Of a stretch of DNA of 43,971 bases, positions 9,145 to 20,600 are shown in pieces (position 1 is the first letter of the stretch; the number at the start of each line of letters is the position of its first letter). A model generated the notes under the pieces. The model did no database searches. It was not told the origin of the DNA and saw only the letters and a program-made list of their open reading frames with translations. The DNA is from Chara braunii (lineage: Eukaryota > Streptophyta > Charophyceae > Charales > Characeae). Made by a program: the position numbers and the translations under genes. Location: positions 54,739 through 98,709 of the forward strand of contig BFEA01000844.1 in assembly GCA_003427395.1 (NCBI GenBank). Reading direction: 5' to 3'.

Positions 9145-11711
9145 CACCCATCCATATTTTTATAGGTAGCATGATTTTTCAGTTTGAATAATCTGTCCAA
9201 AATTTATAGCTAGATTATTCAAAAATCCGAATAATTAAAAAACGCCCCAAAAAATGTTAAGCAAAAAACATTAGAACTATATTTTTATTCCATCAAAAGC
9301 TTGATAGTTCATTTAAGGTTTCAATGAGGGTAGTCATAGGGAATAAACAAGTTTAAAGGGGGGCTACTTATTTCACTTTATTTAAATATTATTTTGTTAC
9401 CTATTTTATTTTTTATCTTTATATGTGTTAGGATATGAAAAATCTTATTAAGCCAAAAATTGTTTGTATTGTTAATAAACTTAATATCTACAACATACTT
9501 TTTTTGAATTTTTGTTTCTAATAAAAAAAACTATATTTTACGCATGGCCAAATTTTGGTATCCGGGATTAAGCCAACTGAATTCAAAAATCCGAATAAAA
9601 CTGGTATATCGCATATTCGAAAGTTTTACATAGAAACACAAAGAAACATAAATACACACTTAAGTAAGGATATGCACAATTACAAGTTTATATAAAAAAT
9701 GTGAAGGGTAGAGACACGGTGATTCACGTACAAATATGATTTACTGTTAAAAAAAAATTATTGTGGTAATATATTTTTATGGTTCGTGATTGATAGAACA
9801 GTAATCAAGGTCACTTTAATATATAACCTCATAAAGGTTCATCAAGTTGAAAACAACATGGAACGCCATATATATATAAAAATGAAAGGAAGATCGACGA
9901 TAAACGAGGCAAGGGATAACAACCCTAATAACATTTCATAAAACATATTTAAAGCATGTGCAACAGTAAGATATTTATATGTGAAATAAGAATATATTTC
10001 TACAATGTTGAGGTCGACATGCTAAGTGAAATCATCCCACAACAATGGATGGAAAAAAAAACAGATAACAAAAAAAGGATGACAAAGGTGCGAAAGGAAA
10101 TATGAAGAACATGTGTAATTGCACTGCAAAAACAAACATCGAAATGAAAAACAAGTAAACAAAGAAATAGAAAGACGAGCCGCACTTGCCATGCACGTCG
10201 TCTTTAAGAGTTTCTAAAAACGTTTGTGCGAATCATAAAATTCATGTTTATGTATATGATCATGACCGCCTAAAAAAACTAGAAAACTTAACTAAAGTAT
10301 ATGATCAGGACCGCCTAAAAAGAGTAGAGAACTTCGCAACTAAAGGGGGGAGAGTTTACTTGAACAAAATCATCTTAAAAAGATAAAGTTGAGATTATAA
10401 ATGATGATACATCTTTAGATCGAAGAGTTCTATCAAGAGATGAAGGAACCGATTTTAATAAGATGCGAAAAAAGTTGACGCAAACGATAAAGAGATTGGT
10501 TTACCTGACATGTGCGATTATCGGGATAACAATACGAGTTGTGTGAAAATTAATAAGACGCTAAAAAACATGAAGATTCGAACGAGTTCTACGAAGACGA
10601 TAATCAAGATGACGACATCATCGGTTCTCCTACAGTAAATATGAGAATGATACAGATATTCATGACACGAAAAGTAATTTTGAGGTCGTAAGTTAGAGGT
10701 ATCTAGAAAAATGATAAATCAACAGTGATGTCAATGAATAAGTTTTTCATTTATTCACTATGAAATGCATTGAAAGGAATTTGGATGCATAATAATATAT
10801 ATAAAATACATGTAAAACAAATTTGTTAACCATCTTTTCATATTGTTCTTTTTGTGGATATATATTATACGTCGCAATGGCAAAAACAGTTGATTAAATT
10901 GAATTTAAGAATGTCAAAATACGTAGAAAAATATTTTTTTTATCGAGAAATACGATAAAAAAATATCCAACAAGTTAATATGAATACTTGCAAATTAAAT
11001 TGTTTCTTACGTATGAGGGAAATAAATTTATATAGAGATAATAATTTTTTTTTTAATATTTTACCAAAGAAATTGATAGGCTCGCTCTATTTTTTACGGA
11101 CAATTTATGTATTTGAGGAATAGATTGATTAAGGAAGGGTTATGGCACGACGTAAATCATAGCAAGTTACAATTCATGAGAGACAATCAATCTGCGAAAT
11201 ATGTATATTTACCGTGAACAACGCTGAAGGATTATAGAACATCGTTCCTGTATTACAGTTTGGTATAACAAGTTTCATATAGGGTGAGACAAAAAAATCC
11301 GCTTACAACATCATTTATGCAATATGAATGGTATGCTCAACTTTAAGTATAGGCACTCCCATACCCTTAAGGGACAAAAACTATCATCTTTAAAATCAAT
11401 ACGATAAGTTGAAATAGTGAAGTCAAAAATGAGCCTAGATATCATAGAGAGTAAAAAAATATTAACCTTTGAAAAACTACATCATTCAAATAATATGTGA
11501 AGGATATACTTTGCAAATAATGAAAGAACCTCTGGTCACTTTGGTTGCACACTTCGACAAGTGGTCTTCACATATTTACCTCTTGACTACCCCATCAATG
11601 GGACGATACGACCAATTCAAACAACCACAACGTCCAAAAGCATGAGAGAGATGGATAACACAATTGTCTTGCCAATCAGAAGTGAAGTCTGCAAGGTATA
11701 TATAAGCGTAA
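9145..11711. other. AT-rich stretch with no identified gene
   Basis: Only short chance ORFs occur. A small tandem duplication lies near 10250-10350 (TATATGATCATGACCGCC and TATATGATCAGGACCGCC, ~45-bp period). No RNA gene or transposon end was recognised. Confidence 0.6.
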
Positions 11712-11717
11712 TTCGAG

Positions 11718-12849
11718 CCTGCGTAGCACGGCGAACGTGTTCGCACCCCTTCACATTCGCACGAACAGCTTGTGAACATATTCGGGCGAACATAATTTTA
11801 TTTTCGTAAAAAACTCAATAAATATACATATGTACAGGGTTGCCGGCGTTCGGGACGGGCCGAACACCCGAGCCCGAATGCCCGAACGTTTGAAACCCCC
11901 TCTCGACGCGTTCGAACGTTCGGCCGAACGAGAAACCAAAAAAAAAAAAAAGAAAAAAAAAAAAAACGGTTTCTAAAAATTGTGAAAAAACAGTATGTCA
12001 TGCAGAAGAATAAACTAAACAACATTTGCCTCAACAGTACATCCAAATTCCTTACCAATTTTGAAATAAAAATCAAATACGAAAAATAACTAATATTAAT
12101 AAAAATAAGAAAAAATACAACGAGAATGAAATTATTGCGTGGGCGAGCAAGTTTTTGACACCACCATCTTTGGCGATTTTTTATTTTTTTTTGGCTTTGT
12201 CAAATGCCATGAAATTTTATACATATGTATCTTGCATAATAGAGAACCTACAAATAAAGTTTGAAAAAATAATAATTTTTTTCAGGCCCCGAAATAAAGG
12301 GAAAACAAAACGTGAAAAGAGAAAAAGAACAAATTAGTAAGTGGGAAAGCAAGTTGTGATACCACCATCTTTGCCGATTTTTCATTATTGTTTAGCTCCA
12401 CAGAATGACTTCAAAATTGAAAGACAGGTAGCTTACATAACAGAGAACTCACAGAAAAAAAAAAATTAAAAAAAAAAAAAAGTTTAGGTACCAAAATATT
12501 TTTTTGTGGGATCCAAACCCCTTCGAGTTCGGGCCCCGTACGGGGACCCGAACGCCCGAACGTTCGGGGGTCAGCTTAGGGGCCTCCGTACGTTCGGCTT
12601 GGCAACTCTGCATATATATATTTTTTTCGGTTTTTTATTTTTAACTCATGATTGGCTACGAATTTGAAATGACTCCAAGGCAAAAATTGTTTGTATCATT
12701 ATTTTACATAACATATATTTTTTCATATTTTTTTGAGATTTTTTTTTTTTTTAATATTTTTTATGTTCGCGTTCGGAGGGTTTTGGGCGCTTATTTGCGT
12801 TTGGGTGAACATGTTCGCGTTCGCCTCCGAACGCCAACACGGTGCTAGG
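11718..12849 (+). mobile_element. Inverted-repeat transposon B1, interrupted by hAT-like MITE A2
   Basis: The left end is CCTGCGTAGCACGG; the right end read inversely is CCTAGCACCGTG, a 4-nt shorter version. Identical 6-bp flanks TTCGAG at 11712-11717 and 12850-12855 look like a target-site duplication. Both ends contain palindromic GCGAACRTGTTCGC words. Without the 11835-12610 insertion the element is about 350 bp and matches B2 (13384-13686) along its length. It is non-coding and non-autonomous. Confidence 0.65.
11835..12610 (+). mobile_element. hAT-like MITE, copy A2, nested in B1
   Basis: The ends are CAGGGTTGCCGGCG and, inversely, CAGAGTTGCCAAGCCG, flanked by CATATGTA (11827-11834) and CATATATA (12611-12618), which are 7/8 identical. 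A CAGGG-type terminus with an 8-bp duplication is characteristic of the hAT superfamily. CGAACGTTCG words cluster at both ends, and the interior is AT-rich and non-coding. It lies inside B1, so it inserted later. Confidence 0.75.
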
Positions 12850-12855
12850 TTCGAG

Positions 12856-13377
12856 CAAATAGATACGAAAATGGTTGGCAATTTTCCTAATAGATTAATA
12901 CGCAAAAAAACCTACATACATAACAAGGCGAGGCTCAAGACGTCAACCATGAACGAAGAAAATATATATTTTAATATATTTGATGATGGCATAGATTTTC
13001 ACACAAATAACATCACAAACAATATCTGTGATTAGGAACAGGGAATAACAAACCAGGCGAAGTCCTAGTTACAATGTATATATGTATGTTTTTGTATGTA
13101 TGTGCTTGTGTGTGTGAAAGCATGTGTGGAAGAAAGAATTTTATTTGATATGTAAGAATTATTTATTTAGACAATTTGATTCTCATGATTTAAAATTTTG
13201 CTTGTCGTCTTATATAAAAAACTTTGCATAACCAAAAATTGTATATGTGTCAAGACGACTTGTTTTTATTTTTTTCCTTTCAATAATAAAACTTTTATAT
13301 TTTTTTAAAGGATTTCAAAAATATTTTAGCGACGCTACCCATTGTTTTTCATTTATTTTATCGAATTCTCGACAATG
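12856..13377. other. AT-rich interval without identified gene
   Basis: It includes a (TATG)-like stretch near 13078-13100. No coding or structural feature is supported. Confidence 0.6.
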
Positions 13378-13383
13378 CTATAA

Positions 13384-13686
13384 CCTGCATAGCACGGCGA
13401 ACGTGTTCGCGCCTCTCCACGTTCGAAACTTTTTTTTCTCGTAAAAAATAAAATATATACATATTTGTTTTCGGTTTTTTATTTTTAACTCACGTTTGGC
13501 TAAGAATCTAAACATGACTACAAGGCAAAACTTGCTTGTATTGCCGTTCTACATGACATATATTTTTCCTAGAATTTTTTGATACTTGTTTTTTTATGTT
13601 CGCATTTAGAGAGTTTTGGGCGCTAGTTCGCGTTTGGGCGAACATGTTCGGGTACACCTCCGAACGCAAACACAATGCTACGCAGG
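13384..13686 (+). mobile_element. Inverted-repeat MITE B2
   Basis: The ends are CCTGCATAGCACGG and, inversely, CCTGCGTAGCATTG. The flanks CTATAA (13378-13383) and CTGTAA (13687-13692) match 5/6. The internal AT-rich segment with GGTTTTTTATTTTTAACTCA aligns to B1. It shows the uninterrupted form of the family. Confidence 0.65.
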
Positions 13687-14092
13687 CTGTAACATAAAAG
13701 GGATAAAAAGGGATATCGTACACCCAATGCTTTGGTCAATGTTTGACAAACATTAACCAAACAATGTTTTTCAATAACATATTACCCAATAAACACTTTA
13801 ACATGACTTGAATAAAAGCAGAAACAGTGACCATCATTGCTCATAATATGATCGAGCAACATTTGACATATGAGGGGACACACCTAAGGATATGTTCAAA
13901 AAACGTTTGTTGAACAATACAACAGTGGCTAAACAAAGATTACGAATCTTTGTATTTCACACAACAATAATATATCATTCGTTCCGAAAAAATATTTGCT
14001 CCTTGTCAATTGTATTTAGTCATTTGTTAAACGATAATAAGAAAATGGCATACTATGTCTACATAGTGTACACATATCGTTTTCCACATATA

Positions 14093-14918
14093 AAAGGTAG
14101 CTGGCGTTCAGGTTCGGCCAAACCCACGAACCCGAACGCCTGAACGTTCAGGACCCCCCGGCCATAAGTTTAACCCGATCGTGAATATTTTTTTTAAAGT
14201 TTTTTTTTGTGTTTGCTTTTTTTAGATGTATTGCAGAGGGGGGATTCTTCACACTACATATTTTTTAATTAAGAAAAAAAAATGGCCAGGGAGGCCTTTG
14301 CCTGCAATCTTAAAACCCCCTCCCGCCATGTGGGTGTGTGTGCGCACTCCCGCGGGGGGGTGGCGACCCCGGCCGCACAAATCAATCAATCAATATATAA
14401 AAAAGTTCGAGAAAGACAAAAAAAAAAAAAAGAGAGATTGATTGATTGATCGGTTGAGGGAGGGGGGCTCGTGATGGGGGGGGGGCAACCCCACCCAAGC
14501 TTGTCAATGAACTTGAATCAATCAATCAATCAATCAATCAATACAAATATATGAGAAAGTTCAAAAGCAAAAAGGCAAAATCAAAAAGGGGGAGGGTTCA
14601 ATTTTTTTTTACCCCCCTATCTTCCATGTTTTTTTTTCTTTTTTTTTTCCACTCAACAGATTAACACAAAATTTTAGTGGTAGGTGCGTTAGGTCATAGC
14701 CTATCTTAGAAAATATTAAAAACATTAAAAACATTTAGGCGCCGGGACAAAGTTCGGTAGGGCCCGAACCGTTGGACGGACAGGACCCGAACCCCCGCCC
14801 GAACCCCCGCCCGAACCCCCGCCCGAACCCCCGAATGTCCAGGGGGGGGGGTCCGACCCCCTCCGAACGTCCGGGGGGGAGGTCCGACCCCCTCCGAACG
14901 TTCGGGCCGGCAACCCAG
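14093..14918 (+). mobile_element. hAT-like MITE, copy A3
   Basis: The left end AAAGGTAGCTGGCGTTC and the inverse right end CTGGGTTGCCGGCCCG correspond to the A2 ends. The flanks CACATATA (14085-14092) and CACACATG (14919-14926) agree at 6 of 8 positions. The right end has an expanded tandem CCCGAACCCCCG array (about 14787-14840). The interior contains ATCA/TGAT tetramer runs that can pair with each other (14376-14396, 14435-14452, 14511-14545). Confidence 0.65.
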
Positions 14919-16016
14919 CACACATGAATATTAATTAACAAACATCCAATTGATGGGGCTTATTTTCGTTAACAGGGGAAAATTGCATACGACGAAGGGT
15001 AGCCATGTAATTTGTATTCGGTTTCATGTCCTTTTCGTATGGTGAGATTTTTTAACGCGCCGTCGTAGGTGTTAAAAATTGACTAAATGTCATATTTCAA
15101 GTGCTCGTGTATTTTTGTCCCTTATCTTCAATGACGTCTTTTGCACGACAACTTACGTGAAACGACATTTTGAATTTTTTGAATTTTTGAATTTTCTGTG
15201 GGATAATTCGGACCTCAGTAACACGACGTAGTTTACAGTTTCCTTTTGCATAAATTTATACTTGTACGTATTTAAGACTTTTCATCAGAGAAGAGAAAGG
15301 AATAAGGACTCGAAGGGTTCTTGCTACCTTGCTTTGCTGCTGCTTACAACTAGACTCTGTCCTCTCGCGCGCACATGCCCTTCTCCCTGTGCCTCAATCC
15401 CATTCCCCCTACTCCCCGCCAAAAGTTTCTCATCACTGTCTCCCTCTTCCTTTCTCTTGATTGCACATTTCAACTGCTTTCTTTCCCCCTCGCTTGCTTT
15501 TGGCAACCCGGCGACTCGCTTTCCCATGCTTACCTTCCCCCATTCCCCTTCCTTGTATTGGCCATATATAATGCACTTCGGATTGTTGCACGGAGAGCAG
15601 CTAAGTCCCCCATGCTATGGTTCAATTATGCAATTCCTGAGGAACTTCCTACTCTCCTTCCTTCTGACTGCCCCTCCTACTCTCTCGTCTGCATCTGCAC
15701 TGCTATAAGTGTCGAAAGCGAGACTTTCTCTCGCTCTCCTTTTTTCCGAGTTAGCGTGATCATGAGTGGTGGCTAGTTCAACCTAGTTGAAGTGTGTCTT
15801 TGAGGTTCGAGTGGATTGAACAAGGCCCGATGAGTTAGTGTTGATCACGCAGGGTTCGTGTGCCGCTGGAACAGACTGCAGAATGCGGGGGAAGCTGGCT
15901 TGCTGATCGGGCCAAGTGGGGTGATGAATCTGATGATTAAAGAGTTTTTGGGTACGTGATGACAGACTGTTAGTGCCGAGATTTGTGGCTATGGTTGTCA
16001 AGAAACATCTTGGGTG

Positions 16017-16020
<4 letters not shown>
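14919..16020. other. No gene identified
   Basis: AT-rich up to about 15300, then C/T-rich (about 15340-15760). Open frames on the plus strand at 15262-15708 and 15375-15776 are Ser/Leu/Pro-rich, overlap each other and show no domain, so I treat them as non-coding. Confidence 0.5.

Positions 16021-16086
<66 letters not shown>
16021..16086. repeat. (GA)n microsatellite
   Basis: 33 GA dinucleotides, followed by a GGATGGA-type minisatellite to about 16150. Located downstream of the 3' end of the glycosylase gene. Confidence 0.95.
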
Positions 16087-16089
<3 letters not shown>

Positions 16090-16874
16090 TGAATGAATGG
16101 AGGATGGAGAATGGAGGATGGAGGGTGGATGGATGTATGGATGGCTGGACAGATGCATTCGGCTCAACTCCTTGATTGCGAAAGGGAAATAGATAAGAAA
16201 GTTGGGCGAAAAAGTTTTGATTATGGCTGCGGACTCTCAACCAAAGACTTCATCAGTAAACTAACGTTGCTTATAAAGCAATCTCAAAATTCAAATCATC
16301 ATTGAACTCGATCGAATCAACCACAGTTACACATTAACAGTACAAATGAGACAGCAGGTAGGGGTGGGAGAGAGGAACGTGCCGATGGCCCCTCACATTA
16401 CTGCATTGGACATCAACTCTCAATGTGCTGGCTACCGGTAGTAGCTCTCGGTGTGTGCCATTCAGGCATAAGCCAGCTGAACTCTCAGAACAAATAGGAA
16501 CTAATTAGCAATCACTCAAACTTAAAGACTTTTTCAATCCACTCTGACTATCGACAAGGCCACGTTAGGTCGCAAAGAAATCCTAGTGTGACCACGGCCT
16601 TATTCCACCTAGCTTTGTACGAGAAAAAGAAGGGTGGAAAGGAAAGGAAAGGAAAGGAAAAGAAAGGAAAAGCAGAGTTGTTTTGTTTTAAATGCCATCA
16701 AGATTCAAGAGGTATCAGAAGCTCTGATGATGATGCAGCAACACGGAAACGGACACTTGGAAGGCACATCAGACCGGAGTACCCTCCAAGCACACCTGAC
16801 AACCCGCCAAACTTTTACACATGATGGAGTATCGTCCAACCAGTTGGCACAGCAACTGTGTGCACAGCCCACCC
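16087..16874. other. 3' flank of the MBD4-like gene, no other gene seen
   Basis: It contains a (GGAAA)n run at about 16634-16672. Part may be the 3' UTR of the minus-strand gene ending at 16875. No unambiguous polyadenylation signal can be assigned. Confidence 0.5.
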
Positions 16875-17010
16875 TTAGCCATTATGAAAGGCAAAACCCT
16901 GGCCATCTGTTGCATGTAAAAACCTCCAATAATCAGTCAAAACGTGATCCTCTGGCTGAACTTCTCGCCACCGTCCTTGGCAGAAGATAGCATAAGCATC
17001 TGCACCATAC
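16875..17010 (-). other. MBD4L: MBD4L exon 3 (catalytic Asp, stop codon)
   Basis: The acceptor ..AAATGGCAG precedes G TAT GGT; that G completes the Lys codon begun in exon 2. It encodes YGADAYAIFCQGRW and QPEDHVLTDYWRFL, the second half of the hairpin motif and the catalytic loop. The final 12 residues (ATDGQGFAFHNG) extend beyond where related proteins usually end. Stop TAA at 16877-16875. Confidence 0.88.
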
Positions 17011-17051
17011 CTGCCATTTATGCATCCACAGGCTTGCACATTCAGTATAAC

Positions 17052-17145
<94 letters not shown>

Positions 17146-17604
17146 NNNNNNNNNNNNNNNNNNNNNNNNNNNNNNNNNNNNNNNNNNNNNNNNNNNNNNN
17201 NNNNNNNNNNNNNNNNNNNNNNNNNNNNNNNNNNNNNNNNNNNNNNNNNNNNNNNNNNNNNNNNNNNNNNNNNNNNNNNNNNNNNNNNNNNNNNNNNNNN
17301 NNNNNNNNNNNNNNNNNNNNNNNNNNNNNNNNNNNNNNNNNNNNNNNNNNNNNNNNNNNNNNNNNNNNNNNNNNNNNNNNNNNNNNNNNNNNNNNNNNNN
17401 NNNNNNNNNNNNNNNNNNNNNNNNNNNNNNNNNNNNNNNNNNNNNNNNNNNNNNNNNNNNNNNNNNNNNNNNNNNNNNNNNNNNNNNNNNNNNNNNNNNN
17501 NNNNNNNNNNNNNNNNNNNNNNNNNNNNNNNNNNNNNNNNNNNNNNNNNNNNNNNNNNNNNNNNNNNNNNNNNNNNNNNNNNNNNNNNNNNNNNNNNNNN
17601 NNNN

Positions 17605-17674
<70 letters not shown>

Positions 17675-20600
17675 AGTGAAGCATGTACCATTCAGAGGCA
17701 TAATAAAAGGCAATGTTGAGTATTACTCACTTGCCAATCCCATGGAGCTGAGTGACGTCTGTCCAATCGCCTCGCAAGTACTCCTCTGAGAAACGCTTGA
17801 TCATTTTGGCTCTCTTATTATACAGCCCAAGGGATCGGATCACATTTGCAATATCTGCTTCTGATGCTGCAATAGCTGCTTCTGGTGTCGGTATTAATTC
17901 AAACAAGTCCCAAATCACTTTGTGCATCTGCATCCATCACCACCCCATGGCGCAACCGTCATTAAGACTAACTTTGTTAGTACATGCTCGAAAACCAGCC
18001 ACAGTCGGACTGCAGGAACGAAAACAGGCGAGGAGAGGGACAAGAAGGGCAAGGATGAGAGGGGGGGGGAGGGGGGAGAGAGAGGGGAAAGGAGGGATAC
18101 AGAGGCAAGGAGAGTCCAGGGGAGGGAAGATGTGGGGTGAAGGGGGGAAAGGGGGAGGACGTGAAGAGTAGGGGAGAGGAGAGACAAGAGGGAGGAGGGG
18201 AGGAAGGGAGGGAAGGGAGGCGAAGCGAGAAACGGAGGGGAAGGTAGGGGGAAGGTAGGGGAAGGGGAAGGTAGGGAAGGTACGTGAAGATAGGGGAAGG
18301 GAGGAAGGAGGAAAAGAGGAGGGGAGGAAGAGAGGAAGGGAGGAAGGGTGGAAGGGAGCAAGGGAGAAAACGAGGAAGGGAGGGAGGGATGAAGGGAGGA
18401 GGGGAGGAGGGAGGAAGGGAGGAAGCCCATGCGCTCCACTTTTTTTTATGTAAGCCACACTTGAAGGATTGTTTTTGTTTTGTTTTCGTTTTTGTTCTGT
18501 TTTCATAAATGTTAGTCTCTCTTGTTTTGTTTTGTTTTTTTTTCCGTTTTTGTTCTGTTTCATAAATCTTAGTCTCTCTTGGAGTTCGTGCTGCAATCAG
18601 ACTCGCAATCAGACTCGCAATCATTCACACTTCGCATGCATGTAAACAGGCAATACAGCAAACTGGCGACAAGCGCCCACTCAAAGCTCAGAGATATGGT
18701 AACCACGGACACAGTTCAGATACACTCTCGATTCAAATGGCTATGGCGCAACAGCGCCTGTACAACACTCTGTTCGTCACTGTGCCTCACTCTGCTGTAC
18801 ACGCACGCTCAACTCGGATCGCCCTGGATACCCCACACGCATCACTCTGCACACTCACACACTCACTAACTATGGCAGCTATGGCCGCCAACTACACTAA
18901 CTACAACAGCTATGGCTGCGCTAACTCCCTTCAGCCCACTTCGACTTCAGGCTCCTCTGCAGACCACCTCGCACAAGTCACTGTGGCAGCGCTTCCACAT
19001 GGCCTCCGCAGGAATGGATGAATGACTGGGCGCTGCCTCTTGCTTTATACTTCTGCAGCTCGTTGGTCTGGCCCTTTCCCATGCCCGTAGTGCACACAGT
19101 CCCATGCGGTACTTGCTTGACTGGACCAGGACTGCCTAGGACCGGGACTGCTGACTCAGCACGGGTAGACTATACCACTTGCCTCACCACTTGCCCACCT
19201 GCCTCAGCCTAAATGTGGGGAACTTCGAAAGGCCACTACTCAGACTTTCCGGAAGGCTGTAGACTTGGCCTTTCGATACTGTAGCAGCTACGACCTTGAC
19301 ACTGTAGCAGCTACGACCTTGACCCTTCGGGAAGTCTACAGTTACGACTTCTAGAACTCCCTTAGACTCCTATCCGACAGGTCTACAGATCAAATCCCCC
19401 GCAACCTATGGACCTAAAACAGTCTACCAACTGTTTGCGAATACACAGGTCACGGGTTCAAACACTCAGGGGTCAACTCGGTACTGTACATGGGTAACCT
19501 AAGGTCTGGGGATCGAATCCTGGGATCTGCATCTGCCTCTGCAAAGGTGAAAACCGTTTCAGTGCACATTCTATACTTCATGTATCTCCTCCTGCCCCCA
19601 CTCCCCCTTCCCCTCCCCCACCCGCCTTCTGGTGATTCCCACCCACCGATCTACTGCACTCCCCAACCAAGCAGCAGTGGCCCTAAGTGAGAAATTGTTC
19701 ACGGGAAACTGTTTGCACGATGCCCTCTCCCTCGTGCTTTGAAAGGACAAATATCCGGACGTACTCGCACTAGCACTTTCTTAAATGTATCTGACCCCAA
19801 TTACGGGCGTACTCACACTAGCACTTTCTTAAATGTATCTGACGTGGATGCATCTGACCGCAATCATGTCCAGAGCTCAGTTAAAAAAGTCCTAGTGTGA
19901 GTACGACTTGATTGATAAATATATAAACATGTAGAGAAGGCAAACCATACTCCACTGCAAACATGCGTGTCCAGGGACCGCTCACGGCTTTTTCTTTCTT
20001 TCCCTTTTGTTCTTTCTCCCAAAACGAACGAAAACAAAAATAAAATCCTGAAGTCGATTAATGACAGGTAATGAGTGGTTTTGAAGGTTTTCTGCACTTT
20101 CTCTGCAGTTTCGTATACCTGGTGCCCTCCAGTCTTATGAAGCAATATGCAGGCAATCAGAACTTTCCATGGATCCGTGTAGAGTTTCTCCTGGATAAGG
20201 CAGTATGCCGAAGCGGGCGGGACCCAGTTTGGATTGACCAACGGAGCCTGCTGTGTTCCTTCGGCGACACCTGCATTGGCAGAGTCGGAGTGCGGCTGCC
20301 GATCCCGTAACTGCTTTTTCTCTTCCCTTCTCTTTTTCCTCCTCAGCTGCTGAGAGAGCATTCTCACCCCATCATCACTAGAACTAGCTGCCGAAATATG
20401 GTCGTAAGCTGTTGTCTCAAAATCAACAGGCATCATGCGTTCTGCGTTGTCGTGTAAAACATTTCCTCCACCAGGACCACCACACTCTTTCGGAGATTGC
20501 GTATCGACCTCCATGAATTCTCCCGAGAAATCAGCCACTTCCGCCGCATCATGTTGCTGGCCTGTCAGATTTCGAGACTGCACGTCTATTGCCCTTCGCA

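Noticed and set aside
8263-12610. One 4.4-kb foldback element with ~0.9-kb arms
   Set aside because: The arms are two complete MITE copies with their own inverted ends; one has its own target duplication and lies inside another transposon, so the inverted arrangement is coincidental.
16875-17789. Long ORFs on both strands across the N gap
   Set aside because: They are products of reading (CT)n, (CA)n and N as open sequence. Only the exon 2 and exon 3 segments of the glycosylase are real coding sequence.
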